NCBI RefSeq assembly: GCF_954871325.1
Contig: NC_088775.1
Span: forward strand, 71,773,561-71,837,560
Reading direction: 5' to 3'
From: Gordionus sp. m RMFG-2023
Taxonomy: Eukaryota; Nematomorpha; Gordioida; Chordodea; Parachordodidae
Length of the DNA stretch: 64,000 bases
In this document: piece after piece, positions 46,471 to 56,541 of the stretch
Layout of the letters: each line of letters begins with the position of its first letter
Position numbering within the stretch: position 1 is the first letter of the stretch
Notes under the pieces: model-generated
The model's database searches: none
What the model was told of the DNA's origin: nothing
What the model saw: the letters and a program-made list of their open reading frames with translations, nothing else
Translations under genes and position numbers: made by a program

Positions 46471-47122
46471 AATGTTACTGTCTTCATACAGTGAAGAAAT
46501 CTATATTATGAAATGAAAATTAATTTATTATTAAATAAGTGTTCAATTTATTCATATAAATCAAATCAAGTATCTGCAAAACTTAACCCTTTTAAATTTT
46601 ACAGTCAAGTCTGGCACATCATCTGTATGGTATTTATTTATATTTGGGTCATATCATAAATATTGATTAAATGTAAACTTAATACTTAATATACAAAGAA
46701 ATTAACATTGTAATTTATTTACAAAGAATATTAATCAAAATATTAGCTTAAAATTCAAATAATCTAATAAATTTTTAATGTCTTCAAAGGCCCATTAATA
46801 TTTTACTAGATATCAGAGTAGTAGAACTGGCCGTTAAAAATATTTTACTAAATTTGCCAGATCTTTGCAATTTTTTAATATTGCAGATATCTGATAATAT
46901 AAAATAATTGCATAAAAAAATATTACCTTTTATCAATACCTCTAAGAACACTAACTACAAGGGGCTGACAATACCGCAGGCAGCTAAATTTCGTTAATTT
47001 ATCTATCAATATCGATAGAACGGGAGTTAAATATCCCTGCTCCATATCCTTTCGTTCCAAGATTTTTAACGAGATCGCCAAAGGTTCCATAACCTATAAA
47101 ATTTAAATTTATTTAGAGAATA

Positions 47123-47494
47123 TCATTGTATTACTGTTGCATACTCTTTAACAAAAAAACATTCCTCTAACATTGCAAATCCAATTTGATCACATACTTG
47201 TTCTACTTCTGAAAACTTTTCAGAAAGCATCTTATCTATTAATTTCATGGATTGGTAATAAGAATTCCATCTTGTCTTGTTGGGAGCTATTAAATATCTT
47301 ACCAATTTCTCCAATAAAATATCCGCCATTTTTAACGACATATTTTGTTTATTAACTAAAGCAAAACATTTTGCAAAAGTGGATCTAGATATTCGTTTAT
47401 AATTGAGATCACTATCTGCCATCTCCGTACGTTGATGTGTTGGTAGGCTGATAGTAGGAATAATTGGGTCATCAACGGATAATATGTCATCCAA
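47123..47494 (-). CDS. hAT transposase, TRWNSYY part
   Basis: An acidic spacer (DDPIIPTISLP) then the conserved region with NKTRWNSYYQSMKLID. Part of the RNase H-fold transposase. Open for 123 codons. Confidence 0.82.
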   Translation of the reverse strand: MDDILSVDDPIIPTISLPTHQRTEMADSDLNYKRISRSTFAKCFALVNKQNMSLKMADILLEKLVRYLIAPNKTRWNSYYQSMKLIDKMLSEKFSEVEQVCDQIGFAMLEECFFVKEYATVIQ

Positions 47495-47592
47495 ATTTAT
47501 TAATTCCTTATCCTCACTACTATCTTCTTCATTTTCTCCAAAAACTCTAGAAAAAAATAAATTTTTTAAATATTTTTTGCTAAATATAAATA

Positions 47593-48070
47593 TTACTTAA
47601 ATGCCTTGACAAAGTTGGTTCCATTGTCAGTCACCTTCTTCACCACCTTATTATGAATTTTATAGAACTTGTGGATACCCATGATTTCGTTGGCCAAAAC
47701 ATCATATGTTTGCCTCCCAATTATCCTCCTCAGTGCCAAAGCGGCTGACCTTCTCTTGAGGGTTAACGGATCCAGCCAATGTGTAGTAAGTCCAATAAAA
47801 GCCCTAATAAAATAAACATTATAAAATTCATATAAATATAATATACCTTCGATGACCACTCCAACAATCAGCAGTGGTGCATACATAAGAAACTTCAGAC
47901 AAATCTTTTATAAGATTTGTCGTCATATAAGAGAAGGAAGTAGATATCCTGTTGCCCAGTGTTTGGCGACAAATAATTTTTGTAGCAGGAGAAAAAGTTT
48001 TAATCATTTTTTCAAATGAAGGATCATCAACCAGAGACAGTGGTTGGAAGGTGTCAATAATAAAATCCAT
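47593..48070 (-). CDS. hAT transposase, catalytic core parts
   Basis: The upstream piece (47828-48070) has DTFQPLSLVDDPSFEKMI and CTTADCW, where the first catalytic Asp of hATs lies; the downstream piece (47593-47886) has THWLDPLTLKRRSAALAL and VTDNGTNFVKAF, with the second Asp region. The two frames overlap around an intron-like GTATATTATA stretch. Confidence 0.82.
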
Positions 48071-49040
48071 GATAACCTTGTCTGCTGTTTTTTGCGATAC
48101 AGCTGGAATGCTTAGATTGTTAAAATTTAATTTAGATTGTCTGGATTTGCAACCAGAACCACTTTGGTTTTGCAGTGATATATTTTTTTGGGTAGAGAAT
48201 TCGTTGAGGTGTTTGGTAATCTCATTTTTAAATTCACTGTGCTTTTTCTTTATAAAAGAAAAATATAGTATGTATCAAAGTTGGATGAAAATAACTTCTC
48301 CTGAATAAAATTTCATTTTTATAATTTTATATGGAAATTTAAAGTTAAAAAAAACAATGTACAGGCTGAATGTAAAACCTATATAAACAAAAAAAAATGA
48401 TAAAGGGTTCAACACAAATTTTGTTAAACATATTAAAGTATATTATTTAATTTATATATGGTTAAAAAAGGGTCATATAGGTTATTTTAAATTTTAAGTT
48501 TACAATATTGTCTTTGTCTATCTATATTAAAAGTTGCCCAAGATGATATGGGCTAAAGATTTTGATAAAATATTTTCTTATATATAAATATAATGAGGCT
48601 TTTTGGCATTTAAGAACTTATGGATTGAGTCAAATGATACAAAAAATACTTTCAATTCAAATATATTATTAAAAAAAGCCCTAAAAATGTTGTCAAGAGG
48701 ATTATATAATCAAACTCAAACTATAATACTATAATTGATTAGATTTAACATATTATAATTAAGAAATAATAGAATAGATATTTATTTTTCTTTTGGTGAA
48801 ACATTGCTAAGTTCAATACAAATAACATTGAACTGGATGTTCTAATTATATTAAAGAAAGTCAAAATACATTATAAAGGCTTAATTATTAGTTATTACAC
48901 TTCCATTTATTATAAATACTCTTCTTTTGAAAACTAAACTAATATAATAGTAATATCAAAAAATAAATGCCTAATTATTATATATAAATAACAAAACCAA
49001 GATTAACTCTTCATCAAATATTTTATTAATTATACTGTAT

Positions 49041-49403
49041 CTAATAATTCATTTTTTTTATAAAGAATCTGTATCTAGATTTTCTGTAGGACCTGCTCAA
49101 CTCAGGAATGTAATAAATTAAATTTAAACATGTTGACATTAAGATTATCAAATAAAAAATTTTTAAAAGAATTACTTGTAAATGTCTCTTTAAGTTCGAG
49201 GATGATATTTTGGAAGATGATATTATCTTCTTACAGAGACGGCATTTGGTGCTGATCATATTATAAGAGTTGCTTTCATCCATTTCACATAAAATAAAAT
49301 ACTTACGTAATTTCAAATATGGTAAAAGATTCTCATTCTCACTTATATCTGCTGTTACATCAATAGTAGAAGCAATAGAATCTTCTAAATCTATAATGGA
49401 CAT
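49041..49403 (-). CDS. hAT transposase, N-terminal BED zinc finger
   Basis: Begins at ATG (minus strand, 49403). After an acidic leader, YFILCEMDESNSYNMISTK precedes the zinc ligands CRLC and a NLKRHL helix, the BED finger arrangement used for DNA binding. The exon probably ends at a GTAATT donor right after the HL motif. Confidence 0.75.
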   Translation of the reverse strand: MSIIDLEDSIASTIDVTADISENENLLPYLKLRKYFILCEMDESNSYNMISTKCRLCKKIISSSKISSSNLKRHLQVILLKIFYLIILMSTCLNLIYYIPELSRSYRKSRYRFFIKKMNY

Positions 49404-49774
49404 TTACATTTACCTATTAAAATAAATATTAATATATTATTATAAATTTATATTAAACGTAAGAGCTCTAAATCTCGTAAATTTTAGGAAATGAATAAAT
49501 ATATCTATAAAATAAATGGTGGAATGGAAGTTGATAAAATTTGAAGATAGATATTTTTTTTAAAAATAATATTTTAATTTAATTTTCAACATTTTTATTT
49601 TATTTATTGCTTTTTAAGTAAAAAATTAATTTTTAAAAAGATCGGGATCGAATTTTAAACAAATCTCGATCTCGATCCTCAATTTAAGTCAGAATCATAA
49701 ATCTCGTAAAATTGACAAATTTGCGATCGAATCCAGGATCGTCGATCTTTTGATTCTATCTTTTAACAACTCTG

Positions 49775-50290
49775 AATTTTAGATAAGGTCAAAAGCGTAC
49801 TATCAACTCAATAAGCTAGATCCTCTAGTCGGGATAAACCACCGCCAAATTTTTTAAGTTTCAAATTTTATAATACTTAGGTATTTTCTATATAATAATA
49901 GGGTATCTAATCCTAGTCTTAAAAGAAAGCTTATAAAAATCCTGGATTTTGGATTTAATATCTTTAGGGATTCCACCCCCTAAAGATATTAAATCCAGAC
50001 TAATTTTTACCAAAATCAAATTAAATCTGTTTGTATAACCGCTAATGCTGGCACAAACTTTTTAAGACTTATATTTACTAAACCTTAATTAAAAGTTGTT
50101 TAATTTATTTCACCTCTTTTCTAAAAATTAAGTTTTAATTTAGAGTAAATATATAAATAATAATTTTAATTAACTTAAACTAAATTAAAACTATCTGCTA
50201 AAACTTTTCAGCAATATAAGATTTTCAATCTAATTTTTAAATAGTTTAATATTTTAAAAGGGGGTATATCATTAAATTATTTTTCTGGCA
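49775..50290 (-). rRNA. rrnS: mitochondrial 12S rRNA copy, 5' part
   Basis: Minus-strand GACTAGGATTAGATACCC and AGTTTGTGCCAGCATTAGC are SSU rRNA landmarks. A perfect inverted repeat (49947-50000, GGATTTAATATCTTTAGGG) interrupts the conserved region. Confidence 0.9.
49947..50000. repeat. perfect inverted repeat inside 12S
   Basis: GGATTTAATATCTTTAGGG and CCTAAAGATATTAAATCC flank a short C-rich loop (ATTCCACCC). Confidence 0.82.
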
Positions 50291-50342
50291 TCCCCCTCCT
50301 TTAAGGCCTGGCGTAATTACCTCCCAAAAATTAAAAGGAACC

Positions 50343-50396
50343 GGTACTAGTTACTAAGTAACTAAAGCTTTCTATCAAAAAGCTTATTATAGTACC
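50343..50396 (-). tRNA. trnI: mitochondrial tRNA-Ile (GAT)
   Basis: GGTACTA/TAGTACC acceptor, GCTTT-TTGATAG-AAAGC anticodon arm with GAT and an AGTTACT/AGTAACT T-arm. Upstream of 12S on the same strand. Confidence 0.82.
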
Positions 50397-50447
50397 TTAA
50401 ACTATCAAACCATTAAAATTCACAATCTTATAATTATAATATAAGGT
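50394..50447 (-). tRNA. trnH: mitochondrial tRNA-His (GTG)
   Basis: ACCTTA/TAAGGT acceptor and TAAGA-TTGTGAA-TTTTA anticodon arm with GTG. Overlaps trnI by three bases, as mitochondrial tRNAs often do. Confidence 0.72.
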
Positions 50448-50454
50448 AGTAGCT

Positions 50455-51100
50455 CCCCTCACGAAAACTTTATTAACTTATCATATCGAACTAGAGGATA
50501 TGAAGCCCGAATAAACAAAAATATAAGTGAAAATAATCTAGAAAAACCAATAATCACTACAAATCTTATCACGGCTGTTATTTTCACTACTTGTGAGAGT
50601 CATACGAAAATATTCAGCTATAAAAATTAAAGCAAAAAACCCCGAGTAAAACTCAACATTAAAACCTGACACCAACTCAGACTCCCCTTCCATTAAATCA
50701 AAAGGAGTTCGATTTATCTCAGCTAATGAACAAATCAAAAAGGAAACTAATAAATATATACCCGTATATATTTATAGGAGTTATAAATTCTTCAAACTCA
50801 TAACTTATCACTACTAACCCTATTATTAAAAAAATAAATCTTATAATTAACTCATAAGAAACAGCTAGTCTTACCGCTCGTATACCTCCTAACATAGAAA
50901 ACTTTGAATTTCTTAATCAACCCCCTATAATTAAAAAGTATACGCTCACTCCTATTAATATAATAAAGACCAATAGAGGATAATCATTTATTAGAGCGAA
51001 GGATCCTTGGGTCAGCACAAATTCGAAAAGGACCAAATAAAGTCCTAGTGATAGGACTGGTGCAGCCATTCATAGATGCCATCAAGTATAAGTATACACA
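50455..51100 (-). pseudogene. nad1: mitochondrial nad1, without its 5' end
   Basis: Minus strand: [40 protein letters not shown] and, in another frame, FIRASYPLVRYDKLMKFSW, the three best conserved ND1 blocks. A frameshift lies at about 50540, and the N-terminus is cut off at the NUMT edge. Confidence 0.9.
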
Positions 51101-51115
51101 AATATAATTTTCAAA

Positions 51116-51425
51116 TTTTAATTATTTTTGCAAACAAAATAATTAAAATAACATATAAAGGAATAGAAGAAGTTCAGAATGCTTTGTCTATATTTTAATT
51201 ATTTTTGCAAACAAAATATTTTTATATGGATGGGTCAATATGTTTCATTAAATCTCACAACACTTTAATACTTAATATCAGATTTAATTTAAGTTTTAAT
51301 AGATAATTACACACAAAATATTTTTATATGGATGGGTTAATATGTTTCATTAAATCATCACAACACTTTAATACTTAATATCAGATTTAATTTAAGTTTT
51401 AATAAATATTTACACTTAATTTCTT
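51116..51425. repeat. tandem duplication at the right edge of the NUMT
   Basis: A block of about 110 bp (TTTTTATATGGATGGGTCAA, CACAACACTTTAATACTTAA) occurs twice at 51210-51425, and TTTTAATTATTTTTGCAAAC occurs at 51116 and 51192. Confidence 0.7.
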
Positions 51426-51689
51426 TTGTTTTCCTGTTTTTTAATAATACTTTTTATACTTCATGCATTTTTTTTAAATTATTTTTTTATATATTTTTAA
51501 ATTTACCAACCGCCTTAAATTCTTTTGTTTTCTTTTTCCCCAACATTTGTCTTATTTTACTAGTATTTTATTTTTTTAAATGAAGCTAACCTATCATATA
51601 CTTGTGTTTATCTTATTCGTCTCCCCTTAGCTATATTTTATTTCCCTTCCTAAAATTTTGATTTTTTTTTACCCCTTACCCTTGTTAGT

Positions 51690-54600
51690 AACTTTATGTT
51701 TTTTTCCTCCCATCCAAAATTATACCATAGTAACGCTTGTTGCTATGTGTGTTTAAGAATAATTTCACTTAATTTAAATGGCAATTTAGGAATGGTTCAC
51801 TCGCTTGTCTTAATTCTGGAAAATTCCCCCTCCCTTCTCTCCCAAATCCTTTTAGTCCTGATTGTTGTTTCTCAAGCTCTGTTGATTTATTTCTTATTTC
51901 ACATAAGCCACCAGTTCTATCTAGGATCCCTAGAGCAGCCCGAGATCGATTTCAAAGTTTCTCACGTCACTTATAAATAAATTCAGATTTCTCCTCAACA
52001 CCCTTATGGTTGGACCTGATTAGTTTTTGTTTTCGAGTTCTAGTTAAACCCAAAATTAAATGATAATTTATCTGCCTCAATTAAGGAGAAAGTCAATTTT
52101 GGTAATACCATTATTTGAATTTACTTCATCTAACTCTTTAAATCCTAATTCTTTCCGCAGTAAATTGATCTCTGAAAAATTAGACCCTGGAGATATTAAA
52201 GGTGATGCCTGAATTTTGACTTCTGATGATACTATTTCCCCTATCAACGCTACTATTTTTCAACAACTTCTCGAAAAACATCCATTGGTGCTTAACATTC
52301 AGCCGCTTGGCTGTTTATCTGTGATAAAGATCTTAAGTGCATGAAGTCCTTTAAAAAAGAGACGACAGGTGGTTTAGAAGGGTTTAGACCAGGTTTTTTG
52401 TTGATTTAAAGTGGTTTTATTGACCCTTTACTAAAATCATTAACCGAACTTTGTAATAATATTTTTATAGGCAAAGTACCGCTTTGTATACACCCTATTT
52501 TTTTGGTGCACATTGTTTCTTTAACCAAACTGGATGGTGGTAAGTCATTTTTCGTCGATTAGTCTCCAAGGTTATAGTAAATAGGATCCGGTCTAAGGCC
52601 AGTTCACTCCTATTTCCCTTACAGTTAGGTTTTTTCTATTTCCCTTACAGTTAGGTTTTGGAGTTAGAAGTGGGTGCGAAGTGGGCTCAGTAGCGCATAT
52701 TTTTGTAAACACAGAGGCGGATAAGGTTTTCTGCAAGTTAGACTTCGTAAATGTCTTTAAAAGCATTCATAGGAGCTTCCCTCTTTTTTATAACATTTCT
52801 CCAAATATTGGAATTTCCTTAATTCCTACTTTGGATTTCCCTCGTTACTCAAATTCCGGAAATCTTTCATATCCTTTGAAATGGGGATTCAGTAGGGTGA
52901 TACACTAAGTCCCTTGCCCAGTACTATAGGTATCAGGATTTAATCAAAAATTTAGTCTGATTTCAAATTAGATTTCAATTTATGGTATCTCGACGATGGC
53001 TCCTTTAGCGGATCTGTAATCCATGTTATGTCGTCTATCGAGTACGTTGAAATAGAAGTCAAGAATTGGTCTTTCCTTAAATAGAAAAATATGTGAAATA
53101 TATTCCCTCAAGAATATAAGGATTTTATCCATCCCTCAGATTTTAAAATCATGCCGCACGAGGAACTCTGTCTGTTAGGTTCTCTTATCGGCTTTATAAC
53201 TTCCTTTTGCCAAAAATTTTTTGACAATTTGATTCAATCTCTTTTTAATTAGCTAAGGAATTTTCCTAACCTTCCCAACCATACGTTTTTTTCCTCGCTA
53301 AAAAATGGTTTTTCTAGGGCTGTTCCAATATTATGTATCGGCACCGATATTACGCGTTTTCCAAAAATATCGGATCGGGCCGATACTTGTAAAAAAACGA
53401 TCCGATCATTTTACTTTTCTTTTTTTGTTATTTTATGTATATATTTAATTATACATTATTAATATTTTTCTAAATAATTCTTTTCAAAGCAAATGCACAA
53501 CACCCTTAAATTTTATTTATTTTTTTAAATAGATTTATAGTATTTTAAAAGTTTTTTATAAAAATAGAAAGGGACACCCAAAGTTTAATTTATTTTAAAT
53601 CTATTTAAATAATAAAGCCAATTTTATTATTTATACTTTAAATAAAAGAATTTTTTTATATATGATCTGAATTATGTAAATATTTTACAAAAGATAAAGA
53701 TAATTTTGCAAAATGCGCTATCTGCGGAATTCTAATTTCACGGGGAGGAATAATGAAAAATTCATTTAATACTACCAATATCCATAAATTGTTTTTAATT
53801 ATTGTAGAAAAAATTAAATTAAATGTATAATTCGATTTTTTGCATAAAAATTATTGATTTCTTAATTACATTTGGTTCAAAGGGGGGCTTGGTGAAAAAT
53901 CAATATAAATATCGGATCGGTTTTGAACCAATATCGTATCGGATCAGTGAGAAAAATGTGGATCGGCACAGCCCTAGTTTTTTCTTACCTAAATTCTTGC
54001 ACATCTTTAAATCTTCCCCGGCTTTCCAATATAATTCCCTCCTTAAGTCCTTCGAATTAAAATTTAAACATTTTATCGAATCCTTTTGAGTCCTATAGTT
54101 TTCTGATTTTAATTGGTCATTTGCCTGTTTGAAGGGAGGACTTTGATTCTCATCCCTTAATTTAATGGCAATTGCTTGTTTTCTTTCTTCTTGAATATCC
54201 TTTATTATCGAGTTGAACGATCAACTTTTAACTACGGCCAAACAATCTTGGCATTACTCCAGTTCTCCAAGGATACGAGCACCCTGTTTTCAGCCATTTA
54301 AAGAGCTTTCTAGTTCCCATGCCTCAATGTGCATTTGAAATTGTTTGTGTCTCGTAACTAACCTTCAACTACTCAGAAAAAAAAAATTCTAATGGTTATG
54401 ATGGCTAGAGGCGATTATGGGTGGAAAAAAGGAAATGTTGCTCACAAACGATGAGTTTCAAATTGCCATTGGCCATAAACTATGATGTCTTATCCTGTCT
54501 TTTGACATCTATGTTGTGTACAATAAGCAAGTGGATTCATTCTAGGCATTGTTTCTCTTCCCTTAAAGTCAGTGGCCGTTTTTTGCGACATGACAATCTA

Positions 54601-55040
54601 AATAGGTTGATCGACAAATCTTTGATTTCGACCGGTTTCAGTTTGGAGCCGTTAGATCTCCTAAATGAGGATAGTAAGCGTCACGATGGCATGTCTTTAA
54701 TATCTTGGCAAGGCGGTTAAAGACTTGTCTAGGATTTGCCATGTGTTACCTCATTTCCCGCTAATAAAAACTCTGGTTTATTGGAACACCAAGAAATCAA
54801 AAAATGCAATAAATATAAGTCCCTTTTAAATTATTTTATTTTTATCCCTCTAATTTTTAGTGTTATGAAAAACCCCGGTTCCCAATCCCTAAAGTTTTTA
54901 AAATTAGGTAAAAAAATTTCAATAAGGACGGGGGTTAAAAACGAGTCCCTTTTTCTCCAACAAAAAATTCAATTTGAAATCCTAAAAGGGAATTACAAGT
55001 GTTTCTTCGAAACACCCCCCTTTCCCTCTTAGTTCAACAC
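51690..55040 (+). mobile_element. non-LTR retrotransposon (LINE), decayed
   Basis: Plus-strand fragments in order: KLISEKLDPGDIKGDA and ILTSDDT; GGLEGFRP then GKVPLCIHP..LTKLDGG (RT fingers); LQLGFGVRSGC-like sequence and FCKLDFVNVFKSIHRSF (RT palm); GDPL-like sequence; YLDDG at about 52985 (the polymerase motif). The C-terminal part carries LKVSGRFLRHDNLNRLID, RHDGMSLISWQGG and KKISIRTGVKNESLFLQQ. The RHDG..W..G region resembles a PD-(D/E)XK-type endonuclease domain, which would be unusual next to this RT type; this is inference. Many stops and frameshifts. The ends are approximate and no poly-A tail is clear. Confidence 0.78.
53315..53976. mobile_element. non-autonomous hAT element, 662 bp, in the LINE
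   Basis: Termini TAGGGCTGTTCC and GGCACAGCCCTA; target duplications GGTTTTTC / GTTTTTTC (7 of 8). Both ends are rich in ATCGGATCGG motifs. Sister copy at 58594-59358. Confidence 0.85.
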
Positions 55041-56460
55041 ACATGACATTCTTTTTTTAATATATGGTTTTTCCCCCTTTACTGCTAAATTATATATTTT
55101 TTTTAAAAAAAATTTTTATATAAAAATATTTCCTTATATTTTTACAAAATATAATTTTTATTTTTTAAATTTTTTGTTATATATTATTAATTTTTATTAA
55201 AAAAAATATATCATTAATTTTTATTAAAAAATATATCATTAATTTTGCATGTTTAATAAGTTTAAGTAAAAATATATTTAAATAAAAAAAACTAATCAAG
55301 TAATTTTTAAGCAATGGCCAGGTGGACTAAACAATTTTTTAAAAAGGTTTAAAAAAATTAAACAAATGGTCGAAAAAATTGAAAAACAATATTTCAAAAT
55401 TTTTTAATTTCAACTAAAATGCAAGATTAATTTTTAAAAGTTGTAAAATAATCCTTTTAAACTTTCATTTATATTTTCAAACTTTTCAATTCCGCGTTCT
55501 GGGCAGAGCAAGAGAAAAATAAATAATATTATTGTACTTCTTTCCGGAGTGCAAAGAAATTTTTTATTAGAATAAAATGATATAAAATTGGCATATCTGA
55601 TAAAGTGAATTCCCTCTCCCTTTGAGACCATTGAAAGGATTTTTATATAATCGACGCCTGAGAATTAGCTTATTCCATATTCACTTTTTGTCAAAATTGA
55701 TTTTTTTATTATAAATATTTATAAAATAAGTTAAATTATGATCAATATAAGGTTATAATACCATCATATTGATATAGAAACTTATTTTAAAAATTCTCTC
55801 CTGTAAAATTACAAAAAGTGGAGATGTAATAATCTAAGAAGACGATATTTCTAAAATCAGTTCAGTTATCATTTAACCCTTTTCAGGGGCAAAAAAAACT
55901 GACAATAAATTTTTTAGCCCACAATCAATATAAATATGGAATTAATTAGTTACCTTTTTTAAATCTTACACATTTGTAAATCTATTCATCCAGTCATATT
56001 AAATTGATTTATACTTCAAATTTTAATATTATAAATAGTTCCTATTAAAAATATAATGATCGTGTGAAGTTTTAATACATTTAATAGTTTCAAAATAACG
56101 TCATGAGTGGTGCCCCGCCATAAATAGTTAAAAGGCCTTATCTATAATGAGAAATTTACTATTTATTATTGTTATAAGCACACTCCTTTGGTTTAAGCCA
56201 TTAAATAATGAGTTGTATACAGTAAGTACATAAATAAATGACAATCAATTAAAATGAAAAACTCCGATTATTTATACGTTGACTAATAAACAAGAGTATT
56301 TTAGTTTTTTAGAATTAGTAAAAAATAAAATGTTATACCGATGAATTTAACCACGGTTTGCATTTAGTTGGCTTTTTAAAATTTTTTTCTAAAAAAAGGA
56401 AGATAATGTTTTTGAAAATATTATAGGTAGTTGAAAATTAATTATTCCATATAGGTAATA
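55041..56460. other. AT-rich spacer between LINE and the NDUFA4-like gene
   Basis: No exon or repeat recognised. Contains homopolymer-like AT runs at 55070-55300. Confidence 0.3.
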
Positions 56461-56466
56461 TCTGTG

Positions 56467-56541
56467 TCATTTTTCCTTGAGGATTTTTTTAAGTGCTTCC
56501 AATTCCGGGATCTTCCTCCCACCTTCGTAAGGTACATAAAG
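56467..56541 (-). CDS. NDUFA4-like last exon
   Basis: LYVPYEGGRKIPELEALKKI and a Lys-rich end, then TGA. Acceptor TCACAG. Phase 0 continues exactly from the previous exon. Confidence 0.68.
   Translation of the reverse strand, partial: LYVPYEGGRKIPELEALKKILKEK

Larger units (their letters stand above)
45816..49774 (-). mobile_element. hAT transposon, 4.0 kb, near-complete transposase, inside mitochondrial 12S copy
   Basis: Termini CAGGCTTGTTAACC and TTTTAACAACTCTG; flanks AATTTAGA and AATTTTAGA are the target duplication with a one-base difference. Subterminal arrays of GATCG-type motifs at both ends. On the minus strand all hAT transposase parts occur in order: BED-type zinc finger, the PFSLVEDPSF-like and ADCW segments, the THWLDPLTL and VTDNGTNFVKAF block, TRWNSYYQSM, and the C-terminal dimerisation domain. 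They are separated by intron-like gaps and in different frames, so it is either an intron-containing gene or a decayed one. Confidence 0.92.
39440..51110. other. nuclear mitochondrial DNA insertion (NUMT), about 7.7 kb, split by a hAT
   Basis: Contiguous mitochondrial genes: nad4 (3' part), nad5, trnR, nad2, trnM, trnQ, trnY, trnT, nad6, cob, 16S, 12S, trnI, trnH and nad1 (3' part). The block stops inside nad4 at the left and nad1 at the right. Genes read only with the invertebrate mitochondrial code, and nad5, nad2, cob and nad1 contain frameshifts or rearrangements. A DNA transposon at 45816-49774 interrupts 12S, which places the block in the nucleus. No cox or atp genes are present. Host nuclear sequence flanks both sides. 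An assembly chimera is possible, but the transposon with its near-duplicated target argues against it. Confidence 0.88.

Noticed and set aside
39440-51110. Functional mitochondrial genome segment
   Set aside because: Frameshifts in cob, nad1 and nad2, truncated ends in nad4 and nad1, and a hAT in 12S exclude a working organelle genome.
55434-55631. 65-codon minus-strand frame with a GC-richer core
   Set aside because: No splice signals of quality and no homology recognised; length is within chance for this stretch.
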